Positions 35,301-44,771 of a stretch of DNA of 64,000 bases are shown piece after piece (the stretch's first letter is position 1; every line of letters starts with the position of its first letter). The notes below the pieces were generated by a model that was given only the letters and a program-made list of their open reading frames with translations, was not told the origin of the DNA and did no database searches. The DNA lies in NCBI GenBank assembly GCA_963681505.1, contig OY811982.1:2457156-2521155 (forward strand), read 5' to 3'. Position numbers and translations under genes: made by a program. The stretch comes from Eunapius fragilis. Taxonomy: Eukaryota > Porifera > Demospongiae > Spongillida > Spongillidae.

Positions 35301-35790
35301 GATTGTTCAATAACCTCCAAAAAAAAAAGAAGCTACGTAAAACAAGGTTGCAACCCCCCACCCACCCTCAGGAGATCAGCCGTGTCAGTGCCATACATCA
35401 CTGTAGGAGCAGGTGTCACCTGTGAACATGCCTGTGACAGTGTGTTTCTTTCTAATAGAGAAAGGGTCTCCACCAATATCTGTTGTTTACAAGGCTGGTT
35501 GCCCATGTGTGTGTATGTAGAATGGTTCCACTTTATGAGAATTTTGCCAAAGCACTAGATATAATACACTGCTATCTTTCTTGACATATTCAGCGACCAC
35601 CCTACGTACCAACTCCACTCTCTCCCAGCTGCACTTGTGCATCTGTGGCATTGGGGAGAAGGGAGCCACATATCTGGCCAATGCCCTGTTAAGTGACACG
35701 GCATGTCTCAGTAAACTTGACGTCAGCGGAAATTCCATTGGACAAGGTTCCCTGCTGTGTAGTGTGACAAGATGTTTGGTGGTGGTTTGA
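29317..35790 (+). CDS. NLR-B: NACHT-leucine-rich-repeat receptor
   Basis: Exons 29317-29589, 29875-30715, 31056-31622, 33884-34060 and 35594-35790, with the same phases as NLR-A, encode 684 residues. A TGA two codons before the ATG supports the start. Exon 1 ends with YEAMDRFTRSTLHGCGGDIM, nearly as in NLR-A, but its first half differs. Exon 2 is the NACHT domain with GGHGMGKS and LLALDGYSDLP; it differs from NLR-A at a handful of residues plus a five-residue insertion (AACMTSIFSW for SSLNW). Exon 3 carries the helical part and LRR 1 and is much more diverged. Exons 4 and 5 are LRRs (QTLLLEDCLITSKGVESLA; STLSQLHLCICG). No N-terminal effector domain is encoded. GTTCCC at 35747 could be a donor for further LRRs. 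Confidence 0.85.
31580..31790. repeat. 43-bp minisatellite repeating the exon 3 donor of NLR-B
   Basis: Same unit as at the NLR-A exon 3 boundary, here with four intact GTAAGCC donors and a degenerate last unit. Reading past the first donor in frame meets a TAA within three codons. Confidence 0.95.
31796..32045. mobile_element. MITE in NLR-B intron 3 (TAATTAAAAATTCAG family), copy 2
   Basis: Termini are GGGGCAGTGCAAGAGAAA on the left and its near complement TTCTCTTGCACTGCCCC on the right, flanked by AAAT on both sides. The interior matches the elements at 13.3 and 34.2 kb. Confidence 0.7.
32277..33806. repeat. 26/31-bp minisatellite in NLR-B intron 3
   Basis: The basic unit is tatggtccctgggttcccta plus catcca; a 31-bp form adds ctcaa. 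About 55 copies. All three plus frames are open for 500-600 codons because of the repeat; one of them runs into the true exon 4, which should not be taken as evidence for a long protein. Confidence 0.95.
34061..35593. other. intron 4 of NLR-B with two MITEs and G tracts
   Basis: At 34192-34433 a MITE has termini GGGACGGTGTCCAGCAGAAT / complement of GGGACAGTGTCCAGCTAAAT and ATAT on both flanks. At about 34566-34657 a second inverted repeat starts AATGTTGTGCTGATCAGAT and ends TGTTCAGCACAACATT. G homopolymers occur at about 35166-35188 and 35263-35278. Bases 35057-35165 match 51979-52093. No extra LRR exon seen. Confidence 0.6.
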
Positions 35791-36268
35791 GAGCTGCCCC
35801 TTTATGGGGTGCCCCTAAGATATCCAGGGGTGTTCTAATCTGCATTCTTTCCTGTGTATTTGTGTGTCTGTTCGCAGTACATGTTGTAATAATGATGTCA
35901 ATTTCTTTTTCACAGGGTAGGAACAATTTAATAGACCTTTTAACTCAGCAGTGAGCATTTTTTTTTTCGTTTTCAGTCACAAACGTTGCTTACATTAGGT
36001 CTTAGCAATCTACAGCTATGGATGGGATGTACTTTAGGGTGTGGCCATGAAATAAATGTACACAAGTAAAGAAAATCATCCTCTATCAGATAAGCTTAGC
36101 ACCTAATACATGTGCATGGAACTTGTTGAAATTGAAACAACCTGAAGGGCGTGTATACATAATCCTGCTGTTCTACCTGCTGATTTCAATGCACTTCAAG
36201 CTCTACGATCCTTTTCTTAATGCACTGCCGCTAGCCCATCTGGTATGCGGATCCAACATCTCATTAAT

Positions 36269-36827
36269 GATAGATCGTCACCTACGCGTAGGCGCGTTAA
36301 CCTACATGTAGGCGTTGCAAATCGCTTTATTACAAACAATGTACAAACAGCCAACGCTTGAAATAATAAGGACCACTATAATAAAGAGGGCTACTTGCAA
36401 GCTGGCGGCAGAAAACAACGCCAGCGTGCTGCTAGTGCTATGAACGCTCTGTTGGGGCACGCCCCTCATTTAGCTGGAGTTGTTCCGATTTGCAAAAAAC
36501 TTACTAGAAGCATTCTTCGTTTTATAGGTAGATATAATTTTAACTCTTTTTGCCAAATACACACGATTTCCAACTTTTATGCTCACTTTCATCAAGATCG
36601 TAGGCAATTTTTGTACGCTCCTCCATCTCGATCGTGTATCTAAAGAACCGATGGTTGAATGAGCTCCAAAGCGAATTAAAAACGAAGCCCTATGCTTCAG
36701 TGTTACTTTATTCGAGTTCAAAGTTTTATACGGCATTGAATGCGAGGACCATACGTTGCAATAGAACGCCTACACGTAGGCTATAACAGCACTTTTCGCC
36801 TACATGTAGGCGTTTGTTCGATCTATC
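36269..36827. mobile_element. 559-bp TIR element with 6-bp target duplication
   Basis: Ends are GATAGATCG and CGATCTATC, each followed inward by GCCTAC.(C/A)GTAGGC palindromic motifs. ATTAAT flanks both sides (36263-36268 and 36828-36833). The empty site is seen in copy B at about 52405-52425, where ATTAAT occurs once. No coding sequence is recognisable; the short frames inside have no domain. Confidence 0.85.
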
Positions 36828-37678
36828 ATTAATGTCTCTGTGTTCCCTAGCCTACTCAGTAGCTACCAAAAAACGTTGCTCGCTTTCTTGCTGTCGTAGC
36901 ACTGGTGACCTTTGAGCACTTTGATCTCTTAGTCTCTGAATCCTGGCTTAAGCTCATTTAAGCCCTCACAGGGGAGACCTAGGATTTTGATCACTTTCCC
37001 ATGCTTCACCCGACAGCTACACATATTTTGCAACTCTGAATGTGCCTCTCCCAAATCTATTGACTCATTCAATCTGTCTGTCATGTTCTCTAACACCAAT
37101 ATCCATTGTATCATGCATACTCAATAAACCCTCATAACACTGCCTCTCAGACAGGGCTGGAAGCATTTTCTCTTTCACAATTATTTGATTCCATGTCATG
37201 CACTCATAGGGCAAGAGACTTTCGGTATCCTCTTCATGTGGGGCAGTGTGGCGGTGACACCATCATGATCAGTCAGTCTGGGCGTTCACCTTAGACCCCC
37301 AATTAGCTACACACATGCCATAAAATGATGGCTTGAATGGTGATGCTTCATCTCCCCTTGTGCCCTGAAAGACCGAGCACTATAGATCCTCTATGCCATG
37401 CATCCCATGCAGCATCAACTGCAGTAAACGTGCAAGCAATGTTACAAATCGACAAAATCGTCTTCGCAAAAACTATTATTATATCTTTAAGTGCATGCAT
37501 GTCAACGTGCAGGCCTCATAACGCGCTCACGTGAATTGAGGCAGCTATAGGATTTGATCTATAGGCAGTGATGAACTCATGCAAAACCCGGCATTCTCGT
37601 ATCTAGTTGGGAGTTAAAGATAATGCATGCTGCTTTTGACATCACATACATATGAATATATTATAATTTATATATATA

Positions 37679-37872
37679 ACAAGTAAAGAAAAACATTCTC
37701 TAACGAGAAAGTTGATGGGATATAGGAATTGGAGGCAATGGTGGTGTAAAAAGGAAGAGAACGAGGGTTTGGGAAAAGAAAAATGATACAAAAATCCTAT
37801 TTAGCACGTGTAAATGCAACAGAACCAAAAGAAGTGCTAAATATAGGATTTTTGTATCATTTTTTTATCATT
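37679..37872. mobile_element. partial ~290-bp palindromic element (ACAAGTAAAT family), copy c
   Basis: The left arm acaagtaaagaaaaacattc is followed by ggtggtgtaaaaa and tcctatttagcac, then the inverted centre ctaaatataggatttttgta. The right outer arm is missing; the sequence instead runs directly into the MADF gene. Confidence 0.75.
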
Positions 37873-37914
37873 AGCCTGATCCATTGGTATGCTTTTATAT
37901 AATACTTTACTTAC

Positions 37915-38520
37915 CACTGATAAGTTGGATATGCTCTTCTTGGCGATGATGAAGTCATCCAAAAACTCCAAATGGGGCCACTTCGAAACATACACCTCAT
38001 CTGTTCCTGTCCCTGTTTTCACTTTAGAGGATTTTTGCTTTTCCCTGGTGTACTGAGCCCTGATGCTCTTGATTTTAGCTTTCACTTCACATTCTATCAG
38101 CAGTTATGTTAAAAAATATTTATACAATAATCGGGGGAGGGGGGGGGGGGGGGGGGTAGTACATGAAGATCTATGTAAATAAACTGTATATATTCGTGTT
38201 ACTGTACTTATTATTTGGTGCGGTGCCTGCAAATGTTATTCACAAAGTGGTTAGCTGTTACAGCTGCTATGAATTAATTTACCTGTTGCTTTTAACTTTA
38301 AAGCAGCTGTCAACTCGGCCATTGCTTTGTTCCTTTGGTCGCGAATGAAATACGACTTCAATGTTGTGTTGTACAAGCACGGCCGTTGCTCGTACAATTC
38401 AATAAGGCGAGCTATCAAATCCGTTGTCCAAACAACATTACTAACGCCATCATATTTGGCAATTACGTATTTGCAATGAATACACTTAGGATGGCGGTAC
38501 TTTGATGTTAGCGGCAACAA
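37915..38520 (-). CDS. MADF (Myb/SANT-like) DNA-binding protein, partial
   Basis: Exons up to about 38520 down to 38283, and 38093-37915, join in phase 1 (GTAAAT donor, TGATAG acceptor). Together they give VVWTTDLIARLIELYEQRP, NTTLKSYFIRDQRNKAMAEL, then after the junction VKAKIKSIRAQYTREKQKS and DEVYVSKWPHLEFLDDF. This is the full MADF pattern with its conserved Trp residues and basic middle helix. MADF proteins bind DNA and are often the partner protein of PIF/Harbinger transposons (established knowledge). The 5-prime end is open to an acceptor near 38545 with no ATG in frame, and a donor after 37915 implies a further exon that I could not find. It lies only in copy A of the duplication. Confidence 0.7.
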
Positions 38521-38557
38521 TGTTGCTCCGAATAGACACCCTTTCTAATCCCAGGAA

Positions 38558-38659
38558 CTATGTTGCGTGTTGGGTGCAACACGCAACATAGGGCCATACA
38601 CTAGGCAACATTTCGGCGCGCAACGTGTTGCGCGCCGAAATGTTGCCTAGTGTATGGCC
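38558..38659. repeat. two adjacent perfect hairpins
   Basis: The first hairpin has 15-bp arms (CTATGTTGCGTGTTG) around ggtg at 38558-38591. The second has 33-bp perfect arms starting GGCCATACACTAGGCAAC around gt at 38592-38659. They sit at the 5-prime side of the MADF gene. Confidence 0.85.
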
Positions 38660-39385
38660 ACCTTTAGCTAAGGGAGCAACCTTTGTCCAAATATAGATGG
38701 CACCACTTCATCTGACCTTAGTCATTATCGATCGTCTACAGACTTTGAATAATGGGTGAATCAGATCTTTTATAAACTAGTACGCATTGCTTTATTTGTC
38801 TTCTTGCTTAGGACTGAATTGTTGCCGGAAACAGGATAGCCTCCTTCCCCACTCCCCAGATAAAACAGTAGTTCAGTCATGATGTTTTATCAATCTCACA
38901 TGCATGTAAGAAAAAAACCTCACGTGTAATACAAACATTAATTCAATTCAGAAACCAACTGTGATGCAGATGGCGTACTTTATAAAGGCACCGATTCATG
39001 AATGCTTTTAAAGGAGGGACATAAATGAACTAGTTCTTGCTTTAGATACTGCAGATGTAAATAATTACATAATTGCTCGGTTGCTCCCATTCGGCTGCTC
39101 AAACATGAGTAGTCTAATCTCTATGACACGACCCAAGTTAAGGACAAGATGGCGCGACCAGAATACGAAAGCGTGCGCGTATCGAATTATGGCAATCTGG
39201 TACATGCATGCGATTTGTCTATAAACCTAACCAGACACTCCCGACCAAACACCTTCCTGCTCATATCATCACTGGTGACAGATTCAACGCTTTAGCATGT
39301 TTTCAGAGACCTGTTTTGTTATTATAATTATAATATAATTATACCATGTACAAGTAGCATTTGCTCCTTTTGATACACAGGGAAT

Positions 39386-39516
39386 AAAAGCGTCGAATCG
39401 TTTAGAAATCATTGCGTGATTGAACAGAAAATCACACGAAAATCAGTAGAAGCGTGTGATTTTTGTGTGATTTTCTGTTCTATCACGCAATGATTTCTAA
39501 ATGATTCGACGCTTTT
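39386..39516. mobile_element. 131-bp foldback MITE
   Basis: The arms start AAAAGCGTCGAATC and are inverted copies with few mismatches, centre ttttgtgtga. Copy B of the duplication (about 54190-54215) lacks it. A C homopolymer abuts the right end. Confidence 0.8.
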
Positions 39517-39698
39517 CCCCCCCCCCCGTGATGACCTGGATGCCGCTTGGTTATTGGTACCATAACATAGATGGCTATTAACCAATTATATCATTCTGAG
39601 AGATGTAGAATTCGCATATGCAGAATTCAAGCGCAGAACTTTTTAAAATTCGGAACACCGATATAGTGCATATGGATTATTATTTCATAATCATTATT

Positions 39699-39700
<2 letters not shown>

Positions 39701-39777
<77 letters not shown>

Positions 39778-40183
39778 GTGTGTGTTGTGTGTGCGTGTGC
39801 GTGCGTGCGTGCGTGTGTGTGTGTGTTGTATGTATGTATGTATGTATGTATGTATGTATGTATGTATGTATGTATGTATGTATGTATGTATGTATGTATG
39901 TATGTATGTATGTATGTATGTATGTATGTATGTATGTATGTATGTATGTATGTATGTATGTATGTATGTATGTATGTATGTATGTATGTATGTATGTATG
40001 TATGTATGTATGTATGTATGTATGTATGTATGTATGTATGTATGTATGTATGTATGTACGGATGTACGTACGTACGTACATACGTACGTATGTATGTATG
40101 TATGTATGTATGTATGTATGTATGTATGTATGTATGTATGTATGTATGTATGTATGTATGTATGTATGTATGTATGTATGTTA
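39701..40183. repeat. (TG)n followed by (GTAT)n microsatellite
   Basis: About 38 TG units, a short interrupted TG/CG part, then about 85 GTAT tetranucleotides with a GTAC-containing interruption near 40060-40090. All long Cys/Val/Tyr/Met frames here are artefacts. Confidence 0.97.
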
Positions 40184-41380
40184 GTGGACTTGAAGGCTAA
40201 AGCGAGGGAAAGTAAAAGGGTGGAATGGGAAGGAGCTTACACACGTGGGAAGGGAGAATGGGGAGGAGCTTACACACGTAAGAGGGGGAATGAGGAGGAG
40301 CTTACACAAGTGGGAGGGGCCTATACAAGAGATGGCACACCTGTACAAAGTATAACCGTATACGTACCGTACGCCCACAAACTCAGGATCCATTATGGCT
40401 GGCTCTCGATCCTTGGGTTTGTGGCAACTGATCTCTGAAGAGAAGGTGGTGCTTATGAGTTAGCTTTGGAGAAAGCTCTATTTTGATCTCATCGTAGTAC
40501 TCTGGAGTCCTGGATGAGGTAATGGGGAGGAGGACATGATGGAGGAGGTATAGAGAGGAGGAGGTGATGGTGGAGGTAATGGGGAGGAGAAAGTGATGGT
40601 GAAGGATAGCAGAAGGAGGTTATGGGAGGAGGGAATGGTATACAGGACAGAAGACCACGCCTCCAGAAGGAATGTGCAGGAGTGTGTATACAATGTGTGG
40701 GAGTGTGTATAGTGGAGAGTTCTTGTCTTACTAGGAGGAGCGCTGGTTGTCATTGGCTTGTTCCTTCTCTCCATCCTCCTGGTCTCTCTGAGAGTCAGGT
40801 TTGATAGCACTGCATTGTCTTGGGGGGAGTATGAAAGATGGCTATGTTCATCAACAGGAGGTGACATGCCAGGCCTTCGTCCAAAGTAAGGTTAGCTTGA
40901 AGCAGGCATAGGCCACAGTGACTAGCAAGAAACAGGTGAAAGAGATAAGAGATAAGAGAGAAGTGGATAATTAGATAAAGTTGTCTATAGTTTTAAGTTG
41001 CTCACATTTCTCTTTCAAGCAAAATACAAGCCAGTTGCTAGTCTGACCTGAGGCTAGTTCATTGCAAGATCTTTAATTGTTAACTTTTTGTGTGAAGCGC
41101 ATCAGGAAGTCAACTTTGTACGCAACACACACACAGTCACCCCACCTTGTTCCAAAATCCTCACGGTATCATAGGGTATGCTGAAATCCCTGTCTTCTGG
41201 CTAGAGGTGGGGGTCAAAGCCTGTGTCCTTGCACAACTCTGAATCAACACCTGTCCTTTGCTCACTCCACAAATAAGCTGCAACAGATATAGGGGTATAG
41301 ACAGGTCAGATACAAGTCTAATACACAATGTAACTGAAAGTATAACTCTTTAATCATTAACCCCCCCCCCCCCCCCCCCC
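40184..41380. other. no certain gene; imperfect purine-rich repeats and one possible membrane exon
   Basis: GGAGGAGCTTACACACGT-type units repeat three to four times at 40220-40320. A plus-strand candidate exon at 40735-40798 (acceptor TTACTAG, donor GTTTGA) encodes a hydrophobic helix ALVVIGLFLLSILLVSL, but no partner exons were found. A C homopolymer lies at about 41360-41382. Confidence 0.35.
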
Positions 41381-42653
41381 CCACATAACTTTTCCCAGTT
41401 GTATTGCTTGCACTAAGCATGGACACAGTATCGACAAAACTATACACTATAAGTGCAAAATCTGTTTACACCCTCGTGACCTCCCAACGCAGACTGTGGA
41501 GAACCCCACCACACATGCTCATGCTTTTATGGTGCCTTCTTCTATAACCAGATGGCTACCTACCATGGACCCTAACCTTCCACACCAGATGGCTACCTAC
41601 GGTGGACCCTCTCACTTAACCCCTTCCACGCCAGATGGCTACCTACCGTGGACCCTCTCACTTAACCCCTTCCACACCAGATGGCTACCTCACCGTTGAA
41701 GCTGGTGGTGCGGAGGTGAAGCTGGTTGAAGAAGAGATGGGAGGAACATTACATAGGAGTACACATTAAATACATTACTTGTCATTTAGCCAAAGCTCTT
41801 TTCTGCCTTGCCTAGTACATGTGATATTCAAATTGAAGAGCGCTTTTTAAGAAAGAAGGGTCAATACTTTACTCCTTACTTCTATACTTTCCCAAAAGAC
41901 GTTTAGAACAACTCATCCATCAGATGTCTCATAATCTGTTAAAAGAAATACAAGAAAGTTTTTGAAAACATTTCCTCCCAATTGTGGTGTGTGTGTGTGT
42001 GTATGTGTGTGTGTGTGTGCGTGCATGTGTGTGTGTGTGTGTGTGTGTGCGTGTGCGCGTGCGTGTGTTTGCTTCCTCAAAAGCTTGCTTCTGAGGTCCA
42101 TTGTTACTGCTTTTTCAGAAATGTCCCAATAGATGTCTGAATAGAACCATGATGCCTTCTGTATAGATGGAGACCTTCTGAACATCAGTCACACCGGTTG
42201 GGTAGAGAGTATGCAGTGAGTATCACATGCACCTTCTAGCCCATACATAACGGGGCACACTACTGAGACTGATTATATACTCTTTCTTGTTCTTCCATAT
42301 AGTATCATCATCACTCCTGTGAAGAACCTAGAGATTGCTGTTAATTAGATACTCAGGAGGAAATGTTACTTAAACTTTCTTGTACTTCTTTTAACACGCA
42401 CCCTGACCAGGGGAGGAAGCAGTGAGCTCACTGACCATGAGATACAGAGTAGTATGTGACCAGGGGATGAAGCAATGAGCACACTGACCATGAGAGAAAC
42501 AGTTAGCTCACTGACCATGAGATACAGAGTAGTAGCCAGTGACCAGGGGAGGAAACAGTTAGCTCACTGGCCAGGAGATGGAAATGGTCGACATAGAAAA
42601 AAAGTGTTCTTGTTTTCAGTGAATGACACACTTGGTACATGCGTCCGATTAAC
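41380..42653. other. intergenic or 3-prime intron; minisatellite and TG microsatellite
   Basis: At about 41545-41695 a 45-49-bp unit (ccagatggctacctaccgtg) repeats four times. A TG microsatellite lies at 41985-42068. At 42405-42560 three copies of a gaccaggggatg.agc/ctcactgaccatgagatac unit occur. Later exons of the MFS gene should lie here or beyond, but I could not identify them. Confidence 0.4.
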
Positions 42654-44120
42654 CCTCATCTGCTCCAAATCCCACAAAGAATATTGACGCCATCAGGACA
42701 TAGCCCGCCACGCTGGCGGGAAAAGCTCCCGCATAGGCATACAGCACATTGAAGATGAGGTTGATGAGGAGGGAGACCATTAGGGGCAGTGGCGGATAAA
42801 AGGGACGCCTCCTGTCCATTGTAATGTATTTAATTACATGTCATAGCGCCTCACTGTCGTAGCTCGTGCAGGCCTAGACCTGTTAACTTGTACGTGTTAA
42901 ATATCACCCCTGCATGACACGAGGCCCTTTTTCTATTGTGCTTTTGAGCGTTCAGTTCGTACATTGCAAATTCAAATTTCAATTGCCGTCAGGAAAGTAG
43001 TAGAACTGCGGAGTCCGCCGTCATCCGGATCCCATGGTTAAGCGTCAGCTGACTATTGCTGAAGTGTTTGCGGCGAGCAAAAAGTGTACATGCCAATGAA
43101 TCATTAATCATACGAGTGAGACTTTTAAAAAATTCATTTTGTAGCGAAGAAAGCAGAGTCCACGCTTGAGTGCCTTCCAGAGATTTGGCAACATTGCCAG
43201 AAAGTTTTGAGAACGAACCAGGTTAGTGCCCCTCCCCAAAGTTCGGTGCATTTTACCAATCATATATAGTTGCAGTAGCTGCCAGTCAGAAAGCAGACAG
43301 AAATGCATCCTACCATGTTCCCAAATATTACAACTATCATTAAGCTACTGCTATTGACCTCTGTAACATCAAGTGGAGTGGAAAGAGCTAATTCCTCTTT
43401 GAGATTTCTATCGCAGCACTATGGGATTTAATGATTTAATGTTATTGTATGTGCACAAAGATATAGAACTTAATATTGATGTTATCATTGACAGCTATAG
43501 TCGAAAATACCCTCGGAGGATGAAATTGACCCTATTAGTGAAGTGTAACTGTTATATAGGTATCTTTAATCATTTGTATCCGTGAATACATGTTTTATAT
43601 AATTTCCAAAGTGCAAAAACAAAAAACAAAAACCCGGTGGCTAGGTTTTTGGGGCGGGGATGATGGTGCTTACTGCGCTTTCCCAGACACCCTGGCAAGT
43701 TTGGAGGGGCACGCCCCCATTCCCATCCCTATATATATGCCCCCCCCCCCCCCCCAACCTGAGGGGCTCCCTGGTCGGGTGTCTGTCAGACCAGAAACCA
43801 AAGAAGGGTGAGGCAATGAGTTGCCTCAAACTGTAGGCCGCCACCACAAACCCCAGGAAGGTGGCCGTTGCCGTGGGATTGATTTCAAAAAGGTAAGGAT
43901 AAATGGCGGAGAGAAGGCTGGGGGAACGCAATTGAGGTGTAACGATGCACGTGACCGAATCTTGTAAGTCTCCCATCCCATCCCTCTCTATCGCTTGTGC
44001 GTCTTCTTGGTACTGTACTTTAACGGGGGCCGTACGAATTACGAGGTACGTAATACAGTTTGTTGACTTACTTATGGAGCTGAGAAACACGGTGAAGTAC
44101 ATGATACTGTGTGAGACCAT
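42654..44120 (-). CDS. MFS transporter, CLN7/MFSD8-like, 5-prime part
   Basis: Three exon pieces are clear. Near 44120 a start MVSHSIMYFTVFLSSI gives the beginning of helix 1. Exon 43917-43759 encodes YPYLFEINPTATATFLGFVV then LRQLIASPFFGFWSDRHP, the helix 2 region and the G-x3-D-x2-(R/H) loop of the major facilitator family. Exon 42811-42654 encodes PLMVSLLINLIFNVLYAYAG and GYVLMASIFFVGFGAD. The pattern WPYL..(I/D)PTA..(S/T)FLG..(V/I)A.YSL matches the lysosomal MFSD8/CLN7 type as I remember it. The junction 43759/42811 is exact in phase 2; the first junction is off by one base with the best GTAAGT donor, so a small exon or different donor is involved. Later exons were not found, so the gene may be truncated. 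Confidence 0.65.
43303..43431 (+). pseudogene. hAT transposase C-terminal fragment
   Basis: The frame reads MFPNITTIIKLLLLTSVTSS followed by GVERANSSLRFL and a stop. This is the hAT dimerisation signature (P..T....ER..S.L). Only this tail remains. It lies in an intron of the MFS gene, antisense to it. Confidence 0.65.
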
Positions 44121-44771
44121 GATTGTGGTTGTGAGTGATAAAGCGACAGTGGTATCGAGGGTTGTGGCTTTGTGGCCTATCCGGAATCACTGCGAAAAAC
44201 ACGTCAAATCACGTCAAATTAATTCACAATTGATTTGACAGTAAAATCAAGCGCAAACAAGCGCACTTGATTTTACTGTCAAATCAAGCGTTGATTTAAC
44301 AATTGATTAAAAATCCGTTGTGAAATCAATAATTGATTTGACGCGTTTTTTTGTTGTGAATTGTAAACCCGGGCCCAAGCATTTTGGGCAGTAAAATAGC
44401 TTTTGCCCACGTGCTCTGCATCAAGCGGGCAGCCTTCTAATGTTTGTGTACTTGGCAAACCCGCCTGTGGTTGACTACGCGCCCCTCTAAACGGAATTCA
44501 CTGTTTTTACGCGGCTTTACTGTATACATAGGGTTTCGTAACCCGTCCCTTTTCATATGTGACGCTGGAGCAAGCGGCTACTATACTGCTGCCTTATATA
44601 TCTAAATTATATTCATAATAAAGCTGTTGGACCTTCAAACCTTCCATGCTCGCGAATGTAATCGCCGGAACCTATCGTTGCTATGAGACAGCAAAAATTT
44701 TCCATTTCAAAATTATTAGGCGTTCAATTGAGAGCAGACATAAACCATAGATTATTATTAATGAACTGAAT
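44121..44771. other. intergenic with AT-rich hairpin
   Basis: A hairpin with 22-bp perfect arms TTGATTTGACAGTAAAATCA(AG) lies at 44230-44287, within a wider stretch of TTGATTT repeats (44200-44345). It separates the divergent MFS and GT92 genes and could contain both promoters. Confidence 0.55.

Larger units (their letters stand above)
35994..39716. repeat. segmental duplication, copy A
   Basis: From attaggtcttagcaatctac onward this stretch is collinear with 52131-54395 at high identity, apart from insertions in copy A at 36269-36827, about 37679-38658 and 39386-39520. Both copies end in a TG microsatellite. A short minus-strand frame (MCSCRV.HGKVIKILG at 36929-37114) recurs in copy B, where it is open for 83 codons; in copy A it is frameshifted. 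I do not recognise it. Confidence 0.85.

Noticed and set aside
39618..40438. Cys/Val and Tyr/Met-rich frames up to 245 codons
   Set aside because: Pure TG and GTAT microsatellite translation.
40735..40798. Membrane-helix exon as part of a receptor gene
   Set aside because: Splice sites fit but no neighbouring exon could be tied to it, so it is mentioned only inside the regional entry.
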